NCBI GenBank assembly: GCA_018398805.1
Contig: JAGFBZ010000907.1
Span: forward strand, 186,001 to 250,000
Reading direction: 5' to 3'
DNA length: 64,000 nucleotides
Source: Hirundichthys speculiger
Taxonomy: Eukaryota > Chordata > Actinopteri > Beloniformes > Exocoetidae
Below the pieces are notes generated by a model, which had not been told where the DNA came from, did no database searches, and saw only the letters and a list, made by a program, of their open reading frames with translations. Shown here one piece after another: positions 12,640 through 24,800 of this stretch (the stretch's first letter is position 1; each line of letters starts with the position of its first letter). The position numbers and the translations under genes were made by a program.

Positions 12640-13083
12640 TAGGGCTGTAGCGATACACTAACCTCACGATACGATACCATACGATACGATACATGATACT
12701 CGGCTCATGATACGATATATATCGATATTCATCTTACAATAAATTTACATCATTTTCTGAAAGATTTTAAAGGGACAAAGTGATTTTGGTGACATCTTGT
12801 GAGTGTTCCAATGACTTTGTTTGAATTAATTGAACTGAAAGCATCAATTACACATTATATGGCTGACAGGCAGCTTGCAAATGCTGGACAAAATGAATAA
12901 AAGATTTGTTGAGAAAAATAGTTTCCTTTATTTAAACAGTGCAAAAATGTTGCTTGCAAGCTTTTAAAGGTGGGACACGGGGGTTTTGAAAGAAGCTTAG
13001 AATATCGATACCCACGGCCGAAAAATCGATACTCGATAAAATATCGATATATATCGCAGAATCGATAAAATCGCTCAGCTCTA
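12640..13083. mobile_element. hAT-type MITE, copy 2 of a pair
   Basis: Same orientation and content as the copy at 9291-9713, with extra CGATAC units near the left end. The flanking 8-mers TGGAGGAG (12,632-12,639) and TGAAAGAG (13,084-13,091) match at six of eight positions. They are probably a decayed target duplication, so this insertion seems older than copy 1 or landed in a site that has since mutated. No open frame. Confidence 0.85.
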
Positions 13084-13169
13084 TGAAAGAGTGTAAGTTT
13101 CTAGAGGTCTTGCTCATGAGTGAGGGAAAAATGTTGAGATACAGGTGGCTAAAATGTTTTTGCCTTAGA

Positions 13170-13345
13170 GGCGGGACAGCGGTAGCGTCGCTGCTCATCC
13201 ACACTGAGAGAACGTAGTTGAGGTGGTTTAAGTGTCTGGTTAGGATGGCTCCTGGACCCCCAGATCCAGGTTTGGGCCTCTTTGCTTTGGCTGCTGCCCA
13301 CATGACGCAAACTTGGATAAGCAGAACTTAATGGATAGACGGATG
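13170..13345 (+). mobile_element. Degraded RTE/Rex3-like LINE 3' tail
   Basis: The piece contains TTGAGGTGGTTTAAGTGTCT, then GGTTTGGGCCTCTTTGCTT and GCTGCTGCCCACATGACG, and ends with AATGGATAGACGGATGGG. These match, in order, the end of the element at 1619-1979. Large parts are missing, so this is a dead fragment. Confidence 0.65.
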
Positions 13346-16300
13346 GGTTCACTCATTTGGTTGGCCCGAGTGGGGCCAAAAATCATAAGTTTCAGGCCAA
13401 TACCAATTCATCTCCCTGAGCAGAACTACTGTGAGCAAGTCACACAGGACCCATGAACGATCCCGTACGAGGCCCCACTTTTCAGCCCATTTATATCTCG
13501 GATGGGCCCCCACCTACAAACCCCAGCTGGGCTGAAGGCCAGAATCGGGTCGATGACACTCTCGCAGTCCCGATTACAACTTTAGGACGAGGTGCAAGAA
13601 CTTTGGAGGGAACATAAAGGCAGCCGCGGTCTTTCCGGACTGCGGTTGGGGTTCAGAAACCCGGAGGGCGCCGCGGCGTTCCTCTGTGGCTTTAGGGGGG
13701 CTTTGTGAAACCGGAGCCTCGAGGAGGCTCGAGGAGGGAAGGGGGGGGTTGCAGGGGGGGATGGGACACGGCGATGAATGTCGGAGGCCCACGTCTTTTT
13801 TCTCGCGGTGTCAGCGTCACAGGTGTAAGAGCAACAATGCTCGTGGGCGCGCGGGGGCGTGCGAGAGAGAAGGAGGCGCGTCCAATCGATGACCCTCTGC
13901 ATTGTTTCCATCCACTGTGGAGGCTCGACCGGTGCTCAAAGGTAAACAGATCGGGGCCGTCGGCAAGTAGGTACAACCTTCTGGCGAGAGGGTTGTCCTC
14001 CCTGACAGGCTGGTGGGAGAGTGGATTGGTGGGGGGTGGGGGGGATTGGGAGGTAAGATGTAAAACACAACCTCCTCTTATCATTTCTGCAGTCGTTGCT
14101 CAATGTCTCACCATAACACTGAGAAACAAACAATGTAAGCAAGTCAGATAAAGCTCCACAGCAGATTCCAGTCTGTGGCAGTTGCCAGGCGAAAAGACCT
14201 TTTCCTTCTTCACCGTATTCACTCAAGACTCTCCCATCTCCACTCCCACATACCCTCCAGAGAATAAGGGGGGGAAAAAAAAAACAGATTATAAAAAATG
14301 TAGATGAAACCATCCTTGTTCATAACTCTGCCAGTGTTAATCGCCAGGGCCGGCGGGGTGCTACATTTTTGGGATATTTCCCATGAATTATGACAAGCTT
14401 GGTAGGCCAGCTGTACTCGTGAATGCTGGTATTCAGAGTTGCCATTATACTTTTATGAATACATTTCTCTTCGCTTGTCAGGGCGATTCCACCTCTGTGA
14501 GAGTGGACGCTCAGAACAAAGGCCGTCGTGTAAAGCGGGTCCGGCTTCTCTTCCACCGCAGCCCCATTCAGAGCGGTAAAATATTCTAAATCAACATTTC
14601 CATACAAATGATCCTGGTGGCCTGCAGGCCGCCTGATTTCCAGGTAGGCAGAAGGCCAACCAGCACGGCGATGCCTTCGGGTGCCGCCTGTAAATGGCAT
14701 CGTCCTGCACACGAGGAGCTCAGGCCTTCCAGCTGATTCCAGTTACTGATGTTAAACTTGAAAAAAGAATATCGAGATGGGAAAAAAAAGATGTTCTCAA
14801 ATCTTGAAGTGAAGAACTGAAACATTCACAGCTGCTGCATTCAAGGATAAAGTATGTTGAGTATTAAAAAAAACGTACCAGGACAATTTTAACAAATTTA
14901 TCGGACTGTGAGTAAAAGGGGAAGCATCACACCTCCATGTGGAACTGTTCCACTTTCTTAAAGAGTCGCGTCTCCTCTAAATGCCTTTCCAGCTTATTAA
15001 AGGACCATTTTGGAGTTAAAGCAACCCAAGGTCTGTAATTAGATGCTGAGGGGTGTAAACTATTGACAGTAGTTTGCGTCACATTTGGCAGTATACTTGT
15101 ACGGACTCATAACAGGGTGGCCTCTCCACACTGTCACTTAAATGGGATGACATTTTTTTTTTTTAAATCTTAACATAATTTTTGGAAAAATGCATATTTC
15201 ATTCTCACGCGAAAGTGTCTCGGTTAACATTGTTTTGGTCCCTGCTGAAGGTTTACATTCCTCACCGTCTAATTATAGACCCGGGGTTGTCTTAACTCCG
15301 AAAATGTTCCTTTAATACCATTAAATATGCCGTAGTCCGCAAAGATCCCACTTAATGCAAAGCTTTGGTATCTCAGGGGTTTGGTGGATCCATAGGCATC
15401 AACGGAGGGTGCGGTAGACACGTCACTGCTGGGAAAAGTACTCAGATGACTCAATTTATTAAACATTGTCTTCCAACAAGTGGATATTTTACATTCTAGC
15501 TCCTGTCCCGGTGGTTTATTGCATGTAAAGGCCAAAAAAACCTGAACTGTGCATTTTATTATCACTGAAAACTATGAAAAGAGTGTTTAGATACAGCTGA
15601 GTGAAACAGAAATGGTTTCATTCTTTGTTTATAGCATCAGTTAGATGGTTTCATGTCCTGAACAGACTTAATAACGGTTGCATCATGATGAGTTTTTAAA
15701 GTCTGTGCTGTCAAGTGACTCGTAACCACAACTGTCAAACAGATGCAGCGCAGTGTAAAATACAACATTACCCTCTGACATGCAGTGTACTCGAAGTGGA
15801 AAGTAACAAAAAACTGAATTTCTTGGGCAGAGTATCACTTCTGTAGTAAAACAGAAACTGCATGAGTAAGCGCTGTATTACCAGTGCATTTTGATTTTGT
15901 TCATTGGAAACAAAGAAGCAAAGTGAATCATCTTAATCTGACGCAGAGGGAAAATGAAAGTCTACATGTGCTGCTGTTTTTGAGGCTTGTAGGCCTGTCG
16001 CCTGGCCGGCCACGTCATTTACTCTGTGAAATCTTTTCTCCTGAAATGGTATCATAGTATCTTTGTATAATTATTTGGGAGCACCCTGCTACTGAAACTG
16101 TGCTCCATTTTCCTTGCCTTCCTGTGTTTGTTGTGCTGTTTCTGCCCCCTTTTCTCTTTGTGTATTTGCAGGCCAGAGTTTCCTGGGTTTCACGCTGACT
16201 TGCAGTTCCATCCACTGTCCATCCCGGGGTTCTCCTCCAATTGTGTTTGGGTACCGACTGGCGTGGTGATCGGCGACCTGGTCCTCTGGCCATCTCATCT

Positions 16301-16550
16301 CATCCCAGTGCTGCTGCCTCCATCTGTTTATGTTTATATATTGCATCCTTTTGCTTGAAATCCTACCCTTCTCTTTCTTAAAACCCCCCCCCCCCCTCCT
16401 CCCCCTTCTCTCACACACCTCACCTACACCCCACCCGCACATTACTGATACTCAAGAGCCTATCATGGCTCATTACGCTGACCACACGCCCAAGGGCCCT
16501 CCATAGCTCGCTTGCATTCACCCTACAACAATTCCACTACTTCTTTATTA
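13346..16550. other. Intergenic, no gene recognised
   Basis: A GC-rich patch lies at about 13,560-13,930 with G runs at 13,740-13,760. A minus-strand frame of 130 codons at 14,320-14,712 stands in otherwise ordinary sequence but has no recognised domain or clear splice context. Toward 16,380 there is a run of 13 C in a pyrimidine-rich tract that leads into the L2 3' region. Confidence 0.45.
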
Positions 16551-16559
16551 TTATTTTTT

Positions 16560-16924
16560 ACTTTTTCTGTGCTCTCCTCTCTCTGTCCTACATCCTCTTT
16601 CTGTCCTGTCTCCCCTCTTTTCTTTCTCTACCCCGCTGGCCTTCGGCAGGAAGGTCCCCCCATATGAGCCAGGTCCTGCTCAAGGTTTCTTCCTCTTAAA
16701 GTGGAGTTTTTCCTTGCCACTGTTTGGTATAAAGGTTTTTTTTTCTCCCTACGTGGGAGTTTTTTACCTGCCATTATCATTGATTGGATTTAATTATATA
16801 ATCTTAGTTGATGATATTTGCTCGGGGGTCATGCTCTGGGTCTCTGTAAAGCGCCTAGAGACAATTGTCATTGTAACAGACGCTATATAAATAAAATTGA
16901 ATTGAATTGAATTGAATTGAATTG
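16560..16924 (+). mobile_element. L2-type LINE 3' end
   Basis: This is the characteristic 3' untranslated end of a teleost L2-like element. It contains GCTCAAGGTTTCTTCCTCTT, GGAGTTTTTCCTTGCCACTG, the GCGCCTAGAGACAATTGTC block and a tail of ATTGA repeats at about 16,896-16,924. The element probably extends upstream into the pyrimidine-rich tract, but the start is unclear. An antisense copy of the same 3' end lies in intron 4 of the Eph gene. Confidence 0.8.
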
Positions 16925-17479
16925 TATCAAAGAGGAAATGAATTAGCAGAGCTGGTCAGGCTTTGCCAGGCGCAACTGTCATATAAATGCAGTGGGGTGT
17001 GAAATGCAATATTTCCTTCTGAAAAGTGTGGCATAAAACTGAATATCAGCCTGTTGTGATGTAACAGGGAGCTGCAAACTGCAACTGTGGAACTGAAACT
17101 GAGGAACATGGCATAAAACTTTTCTCAGATCCTTAAAAACTTTGCTGATTTCAGTTTACTGGGCAAGAAAACTGTCGAAATATCTTACCAACTTCAAAAT
17201 TAAAAAAAAGAGAGAGAGAAAAAAAAAAGGAAATAATCCCAGTCTGGCAGTCGTGTTCCAGAGACTCTGAGGACTTACTTTCTGAATGTTCCACTCAAAC
17301 GTGCGCCAGAGCTTTAGTTTTAAAGGTGTGAACGTTACAAACTATGAAATGTCCAACAGTCCCTGAAGGTTACAAAAGTTCCTCATGTGGAACAATCCCC
17401 CCCTCCTCCCGAAAACACAAAATGCACTGTGCCTGCCCCCAACACACACAGGCAGACACACACACACAGGCAGACGTGC
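16925..17479. other. Upstream flank of the Eph receptor gene
   Basis: No gene and no clear TATA box. Composition changes from AT-rich to GC-rich after about 17,440, where a short CA-rich tract (17,440-17,470) leads into the CpG-rich first exon. Confidence 0.5.
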
Positions 17480-17528
17480 ACACGCGCATTCCAGCGGGCG
17501 GAGCCGTGACGCGCGGGGCCGTTTGTGA
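17470..17528 (+). promoter_or_regulatory. epha2: CpG-rich 5' leader / probable promoter edge of epha2
   Basis: CpG density rises sharply between about 17,470 and 17,600, with ACGTGCACACGCGC and GTGACGCGCGGGGCC strings. This resembles a CpG-type promoter without TATA. An in-frame TGA at 17,526-17,528 sits directly before the start codon, so the coding frame cannot extend upstream in this exon. The transcription start itself cannot be read from sequence. Confidence 0.45.
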
Positions 17529-17697
17529 ATGAGCCGCGGAGCGCAGCGCAGCTCAGAGTCCCAGCGCAGCGCAGCGCAGCAGCGGAGAGCGCCAGCAAAA
17601 CTTTTTCTAAATGGATTTCTCTTTGGTGGAGTCAGGCATTTGTTGTTCTCATATGTTCTCATCAACGGCATTTTCGCTACTTTACAAGCCAAAGAAG
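17529..17697 (+). CDS. epha2: epha2 exon 1: signal peptide
   Basis: The start is the only ATG in the frame that joins exon 2, and a TGA lies immediately upstream. It opens a long arginine/serine/glutamine-rich leader (about 24 residues) coded by a GCGCAGC-rich repeat. A hydrophobic core follows, ending FATLQAKE, with likely cleavage near A54. The -3 base is T, a weak initiation context. A second ATG at 17,611 is in another frame and does not join exon 2. The donor is AAG|GTAAGC, phase 1. Confidence 0.75.
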
Positions 17698-20600
17698 GTA
17701 AGCGTCTTGTTGAAAATATAAAATAAACTAAAATCCTGATAATTTCACAAAAGCTATGGTGACTCTTAAATCCGTTCCACTGAAGGGAAACACGCGTGCC
17801 ATGCGGGGAACCTCCTTAAAGGAACTTTAAAAACCAGGAAACGTTCTCCTTTACTTCTGTAGCAGTGCTCAAGTATTCTGAAGTCTTATTTAAGGAAAAC
17901 ACTTTTTAAAAAAAAGTCTTTATAGTTGAGGATATTCTAAATGCGCACTCCTCTAAACTTTCTAACAACAGCAGGTGACTGTTGGAGTTAGTTTCTGCTT
18001 CGCCGAAGTTTATGCTTTTGGATCAGTTTCAATTTTTAAATTATATATACAAAAGACAATTTCTTTTATTCCCGATTGCAACATCTCTTTTCTAAAGTAC
18101 CATCCTTTTCAACCTTTTGTAAATTCCAGCCTACTAAAAATTAAAAGTTTTAGACCCCCCCCCCCCCCCCTCCACTTTTTTTTCTTTACAGGCAGAATAT
18201 GTAAAACTGAATGTTTTCTAGAGTGTTTAAAGCTGTATTCTCATTTAACTGACACTCCCTTGTTTCCCACAGAGGTGCTCTTGGACATGAGGGCAGCAGG
18301 AGGAGAACTAGGCTGGCTGACATGGCCCTTAGATCAGGGAGACAGGCCCGGGGTGAGTACTGCTCAGGCTTTACTTCCAGCTCCCACGTTTCAGAGAGGA
18401 ATTCGCCTCAGGATAAACCTGCGTGGAGGAAATGTGCAGGACCGGCCCGGCTGCAGAGCCTCCGGTGCCAAACCTTCTGACCGCTTTCGCTTGCAAAAAT
18501 TAGCTTCTGATTGGCCCCTGCGTGTGCACATGTCAGTTTTCTGTAAAATCTGGCACCTGGAGGGGGGGGGGGGGGGGGGGCATTTGAGTATGAATCTGAG
18601 AGGGCGTGCAGGGATCCCATCAGCAGCTGCCTCCAGAGCGTGTCGGGGCTGCACCAGAACGGAGGCAGATAGAGTAGCTCTTAGCTCTGAACTGGGAATA
18701 CTTGTGGCTTCTTGTGGTTTCAAGGCCTCTGCTCCAGAATTGAATGTTGGAGCGCAATTAACTTTTAAAGTTTGCAGCATGTGGTACCTCTTTCTGGAGG
18801 GGAGGAGCTTCAGGCGCTGCCAGTCTGTCAGAACCACCTTTTTTCTTGCACCAGGGGAAAATGTCCACGTTTGGAGATGAATCCCCCAAACTCCAGCATG
18901 AGAGAGTTGAGAGCGCCTCCGTCCATCACGCGGCTGCAGACTAATCGCCCCGTCAGGCCTCGCGCAGATTCACTGTAAAAAGCCTCATTTCGTGTGCTGA
19001 TGACTCAAAGGCATGTGCGGGCATGCTGCTCACTGAACTTTCTCAAAAGAGGCTTCACCGCTTACATCAGCGACGTTTAGTTTCACCTTTTTCACTCACA
19101 TGCTTCGTATAATTTAAGGCTTTCACGATTCATTTTTTACTCTGCATCTGCTTCTCGTGTAACTACGGGTCACTTATTTAAAAAAAAAAAAAAAAAAAAA
19201 GATCACCAGCTGTTTAACAGAGGTGTAACAGAGGTGTAGGTCTGCTGTTGCTCGTCAGGTTTATGTGCAGAGCCGCTCTCTCAGCCAGCGAAGCACATTC
19301 CTTTAATTAATAGCACGGTGGCTACATGCGGAGAGCAAAAACCACAGCTTCTGCCCCTGTGGGGGCCAGTTGTTCCTCACCAGCCAAGGTTATGTTACAA
19401 GTTGCTGTCACTTTTTTCAAACATATTTGTGGCAGCGCTTAGCATGCGAGCGGCAGCGTGTTATCTGGGGGAGATGCCAACGGGAGATTGAATGGGAAAT
19501 AATTAGGTATCTGTGCAATGTCAGAAATGCGTTGTCAGTCAAAGTCCTTTAGGTTTGTTGCATTGTTGTGCTGTAAAGGCCCGTAAAAAATGGACTATGG
19601 CATGTTGAAGAAATGCGTCGTTGCCGTGAAGGTCAGTAAAAACATTCGGGGGGAGTAATTAGCGATGAATAGAACCACAGGGTTCAGATTACAGTGGTCG
19701 AGGCCTCGTGTGAAAAGAGTTCCTCCTTTATTTTGTGATTCTTTCAGTTTTGATTCAGCCCAGCGTGATTAAAAGCCCCCCGGAGTGATTTCTTCCTCTT
19801 CTTACCTCTCTGGTTTGTGTGGTTTTGCTACAGTGGGAGGTTGTCCAGAAGACCCTGAACGGCTCCCAGTTCTACACCTACTCCGTCTGCAACGTTGGGG
19901 AACGCGAGCAGGACAACTGGCTTCGCACCACCTTCATCCAGCGGCGCCCCTCGGCCTCGCGGGTCTTCGTGGAGCTTCAGTTCATCGTGCGAGACTGTAA
20001 CTCGTTCGGCGGGGCCTCGTTGACCTGCAAGGAAACCTTCAACCTCTTCACGTCCGAGTCGGATGCGGACGTGGGCATGACCTTCCGCAAGGGCCAGTTC
20101 AAGAAGGTGTCCACCATCGCTCCGGACGAGATCACCAGCAAAAGCGAAATGCGCATCAACACGGAGACGCGGGTGGTGGAGAGCCTGTCTCGAAAAGGCT
20201 TCTACTTGGCCTTTCAAGACATTGGAGCCTGCGTGGCTCTTCTCTCCGTCAGAGTCTACTACAAGACTTGCCCTGCGACGCTCATGAGCCTCGCATCGTT
20301 CCCCGAGACTGTAGCCGGAGGTGAGAACCAGGCGCTCAAGGAGGTGAGCGGGAAGTGCGTGGACAACGCCGTCAGCGAAGAGTTGCCTCGAATCTACTGC
20401 ACCGCAGATGGAGAGTGGGTGGTTCCGGTTGGACAGTGCCAGTGCAAGCCAGGCTATGAGGGGGCTGAGGACTCATGCGAAGGTAAGGACACTTTCTCCA
20501 GTGCTCTTCTTTCCTATGGCTGCTCCACCTTCAGGCACTTTGTCTTGTCTTGGCGTAAACCGGGATTGTGAAAGTGGTTTTTAAGTACCATTTGCCTTTT

Positions 20601-21762
20601 ATGATACCCGTATGAAACAAGTCTGTATGGCAAATATTTTATTGTGGGTGCTATTATCATAGATCATTGGAATTCTCCCTTTGGCTACCATGAATCCTCC
20701 GCAGTGGAAGGAATGCTGAGGCCTTCTCGTACATGTCCCGGCATAATTCCTCGCCTTCAACCAACGAAACTGGGAAACATGTGTTTGGGTTTTGGCTTTG
20801 ATCCTGAGATGGGCAGATCTCTGGAGTGGCTCACACAAGTGCAATTTATTTCTGCTATAAATGGCATCACCCGGAGCCAGCCCATGGCGCAATCTAACCA
20901 ACTGGTTTTTTTTGGGGCGCCGAGGGAACCAGTTTGTAATACAGGTGTGATGATGAATTAGCGGAGGTATAATAATCACTCAAAACCACAGCATGACGAT
21001 TCACGTTGGTAAAATAAATGTAATCTTTGTCATTAACGCGCTGTGTGAAACGTCCACCAGGGGCACGGTGAAAGTGTTCTGCAGGAGGTCCTTCAACAGC
21101 TTCAGCACTTGACTGACCTTAGTCGTCTTTAAAGCTATCACACAAAGATCTCATCCATTGTTATCCAGGTGCTTTAGTAATGACAGGTAATAAAATGAAA
21201 TATTAAACTCACTGCAGATGTTTGAACGATCAAGACAGTCGTCAATAGCACTAACAGTTTTAGGGCCCCCAAATAAAACTTGGCTTAGAGTCCCATTAAG
21301 GCTGGAGGCCGACTAACTGGCGTCACTGATGCGTCACTAAGGCTGAGGTCAGTACGGTCGCCCTGAAGCTCAAAACAGGACAATCACATGTTGGCCTTAT
21401 TTGATATATCAGATATATTTTGGTATATGTAATATTTTTGCTCCTCTGCCCTTTTTTTTTCCTTTGTAAGGTTTTGTGAAATGTTTTCTTAAATGTCCTG
21501 TTTTTTTCTGAAATTTTGCTACATTGTTTGTTACATTTTTTTCCGTACGTTTGGCGCTGAGACAGGGTTTTGAAAGAGCGTCCAGAGCTGTCTTTCAGGT
21601 TGCAGTTGTTGTGTTTAATTGTTATCGTTTGACATGCATCCTCAGGGCTGGGTGACATGACTTCAGATCAATCTCATGATTCACTGAACATTTTATCTTG
21701 ATTATGATTAATGGATTTTTTTTTTGCTGTATACTTGACAATTAAAACATGCAACAATGGAG

Positions 21763-21842
<80 letters not shown>

Positions 21843-24800
21843 GCCATGGCCGAGAATACATCAGTTATAGGTTCTGACTGTCGGTTCCAATTAATTTTTG
21901 ATGAATTTTCCGGTCCTAATTCATTTTAAACACTCTTTAATCTCGCTCCAACATTTCACCATTAATAACACGGTTTATGACTCACAGCACATTGCGTCAG
22001 GTGATTTCCTGTTCTGTCTCTATCACCTGTTCTCTCTTATCCTGGTGTGAGCGTAGTCTGTAGTCTAGCCATAACTCTGGCCTTTGACTTTTGCATGTAT
22101 GGCATAGTTGTGTTTTAAGTCCCTGCAAAGAAGGCCTTTATTGTTGTGGGAAGAGCTGCCAGAGTGAATGAGAGTGATCAAAGGAGCCAGAAGGCTACTG
22201 TACTGTGATGGATTAGCATCTTTAAGGCTGTGGGGAGGAAAGGGGAGGAGGTGGGATGAAGCTCCTGAGCCTCGCTGACTTTGTTCATATCATGCATCAC
22301 TGAAAGCAGCGACCCCCCCCACCCCCCCACCCCACCTTTCTAGTGAACAAGCATGCTGACTGCATGCCCCCCCCGTCTGTCTCCACATCCATCTCCTGCT
22401 CCTTCCCCCTTTTGTTTTCACAAATTTTTACCGGGCCTCATCTTCGGGGTGTGTGTCCTCATGTGGAAACGCAACACACGCTGGCATGTGAGGACCTGCA
22501 GAGACAGAGCACCAGAAGTTCCCATGAGCCATGAGTAATATTCCTCCTTCGCTGCTTTTGTTTGCGCTCACGGACTCGCATGACCCGAAACGCTCACAGA
22601 AACACCTTCTATCGCAGTTCGAAGCGCACGCCCCGGACCGCGGCTGCAGACTCGCATGCAGGGCCCGCGCATAATGGATTTATTTTCCAGCTCGGTTTTT
22701 CCCCTCCCATTTTGGCAGCGGACCGATAAAAGTGTTGAGGTTTTCTGTCAGTACATCATTTTTAGCTGCAGAAAAGTGCCAGGTACAGTAAGATGATTAG
22801 GGAGGGGGCGAGGAGGCGAGGAGGCGAGGAGGCAGGAAGGAATGAGGGAGATCCAGAAGCGAGAGGCTGTGTTTAGAGGTGGGGTGTGATTTTTCTTTTT
22901 CTTTTTTTTTTAATGGGGAGAGGTGAGGAGTGGAATGCAAAGGTAGGAGAACAATGAAGCGCTGTGTTTCCCTGGAAGGCCGATGGAGCACCCCCCCCCC
23001 CCCCCCCCCCCCCTCCTGGTACATTCCTGATCAGTTTGCTGAGAAGGAGCCTCCCAACATTACTCCAGACCTGTGGTATTCCCAGGAGGCGGTGGCTGGA
23101 GAGACGGGGGGGGGGGGGGGCAGGTCCGGGTCAAGCCCTCACATTTATACAACCAAACAAAGAAAACCCCCAGAAACGACCAGTATGAAGTCAAATGACA
23201 GGTCCGAGATGCATGGGGGCAGTTGTAGATGGCGGTGGAAATGAATCACAGGGTTGCAGTGCAGATGAATGGCTGGGAGGGCTCGAGGAGGAATATCCTA
23301 CAGACACGCAGTCAATCATCCTCCCCCTTCTTTCCTGCGTGGAGTTCTGCTCGGGAAGAAACCACTAAAACTTCAGCTGTGGTGCCTTTTCATATTTAGG
23401 CTGAAAGTTTCCATGTTGAGCACTCAGCTTTATATCCCGCTGGGACCAGTTAAAGTGGAGATCTATGACTACACCTGGTTTTTGTCTCCTTCTCTTCATC
23501 AGCTATGAGATCACTCTTCTAGCAGACCTTATTTCTCAGATATACTCTTTCTAAACGCTCTGCTGAGGTCTCCATATATGGCACTTTCCTGACAATGACT
23601 ACTGAACTGGACGGGCCAACTGGTGATGAAGCACCTTAATGCCGCACTAACATCAGCGCTGAGAGCAGAAAACCAGAGGCCTGATTGGTTTGTGAATGAT
23701 GTCAGGAGGCCGAGACACAAAACACACAGACAGCATTTACTTTGCAAAAATTCTCTGTTTTGAATTGGGTCCAATGAGCCAGCCTGGTCCCTTTAAGAAG
23801 GTGGCCTTATGGGTAATGTAGTGTGTGTGTTGTGGGACGGTAGAATGAAAACAGGGTTAGATGAAAAGTGTAGTGAGCATCAACAGCAGCCCAGCGTGTA
23901 TAGATTTACATTCTCTGTTAACCGACAGGAGCCCAACAATACAACCTGTGTGATGTTACAAGTTCCTGCAGTGCCAGAATAAAGTTCCCGATCCATGCAG
24001 AGAAAACCAGACTTTTTTTGTTTTTGTTGTTAGCTTGTTACCCGCTAATTACGAGCCAAAAGTAGCACAATACCAGCGGTTTGTTTACTATGGTTCAGAG
24101 ACCAGAGGCTGGGAAGGTAACAGAGAGACCACAGTTGAGTCTTTGTCTTGTTTCGCTGCAGCGCCTCGCTACTTTTTTGTCGTTTTTAAACATATTTTAA
24201 TCTCATTATTTAGGCTCGGGGGGCTCCGGCTCCTGTTAGCGGATTTTGATTTTCGCCGGTCCCCATTAACCGCGAAATATAAGGGATCACTGTAGTTTCC
24301 ACTTGTGACTCACTGCCATGCCTTTTTTACCCATAATCCATCTTGGCACAACGTAACGGCCCCGTGTCACCCCTCGGCTGATCCCGGGCCGTCCCGCTCC
24401 AAAAAAACCCCCATCAGCTCCTCAACAAAACCTCCACAAACAGACCTTGATCCAACACTACAGTGGCACAGAGCTCTGTTTATTCAGGGAGACATGGTGC
24501 TGAATATCTGGGCCTCTGACGGACGGTTTGGTGTCTTTGGGAAAACGGCGTCTCGGTGGAGCGACCGTCCGCCGGGTTCCAGTAAAGTCGCCGCTCCTCA
24601 CGCCAGGGAGCTTCCAGTAAAAGGTTTCCTCTCCTCCTCTCCCTCCCTCTGTGCCCGTGTCTCCAAACTCATCCTCAGCTGATGCAACAAACGGCCGGTG
24701 ACTTGAAGCTGCAGCGTGACTGCACGCTGCGGTGAGTGATTTGTATGGGTAGTAATTGACTTGGGTGTGTTTGGGCTTTTTAAGTGAAGTAACTACTGGT

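Noticed and set aside
13692..14151. Overlapping 130-148 codon frames in a GC-rich patch
   Set aside because: Both strands are open at once, as expected from high GC and G-runs; no splice sites or domain.
16890..16924. ATTGA repeats as an independent microsatellite
   Set aside because: They are the natural 3' tail of the L2 element.
17975..18880. A 301-codon plus-strand frame around epha2 exon 2
   Set aside because: It contains exon 2 in frame but runs through consensus splice sites and a poly-C/poly-G stretch on both sides. It is intron read-through, not an independent gene.
19828..20217. A 129-codon minus-strand frame opposite exon 3
   Set aside because: Shadow of the GC-rich coding strand; no domain and no splice context.
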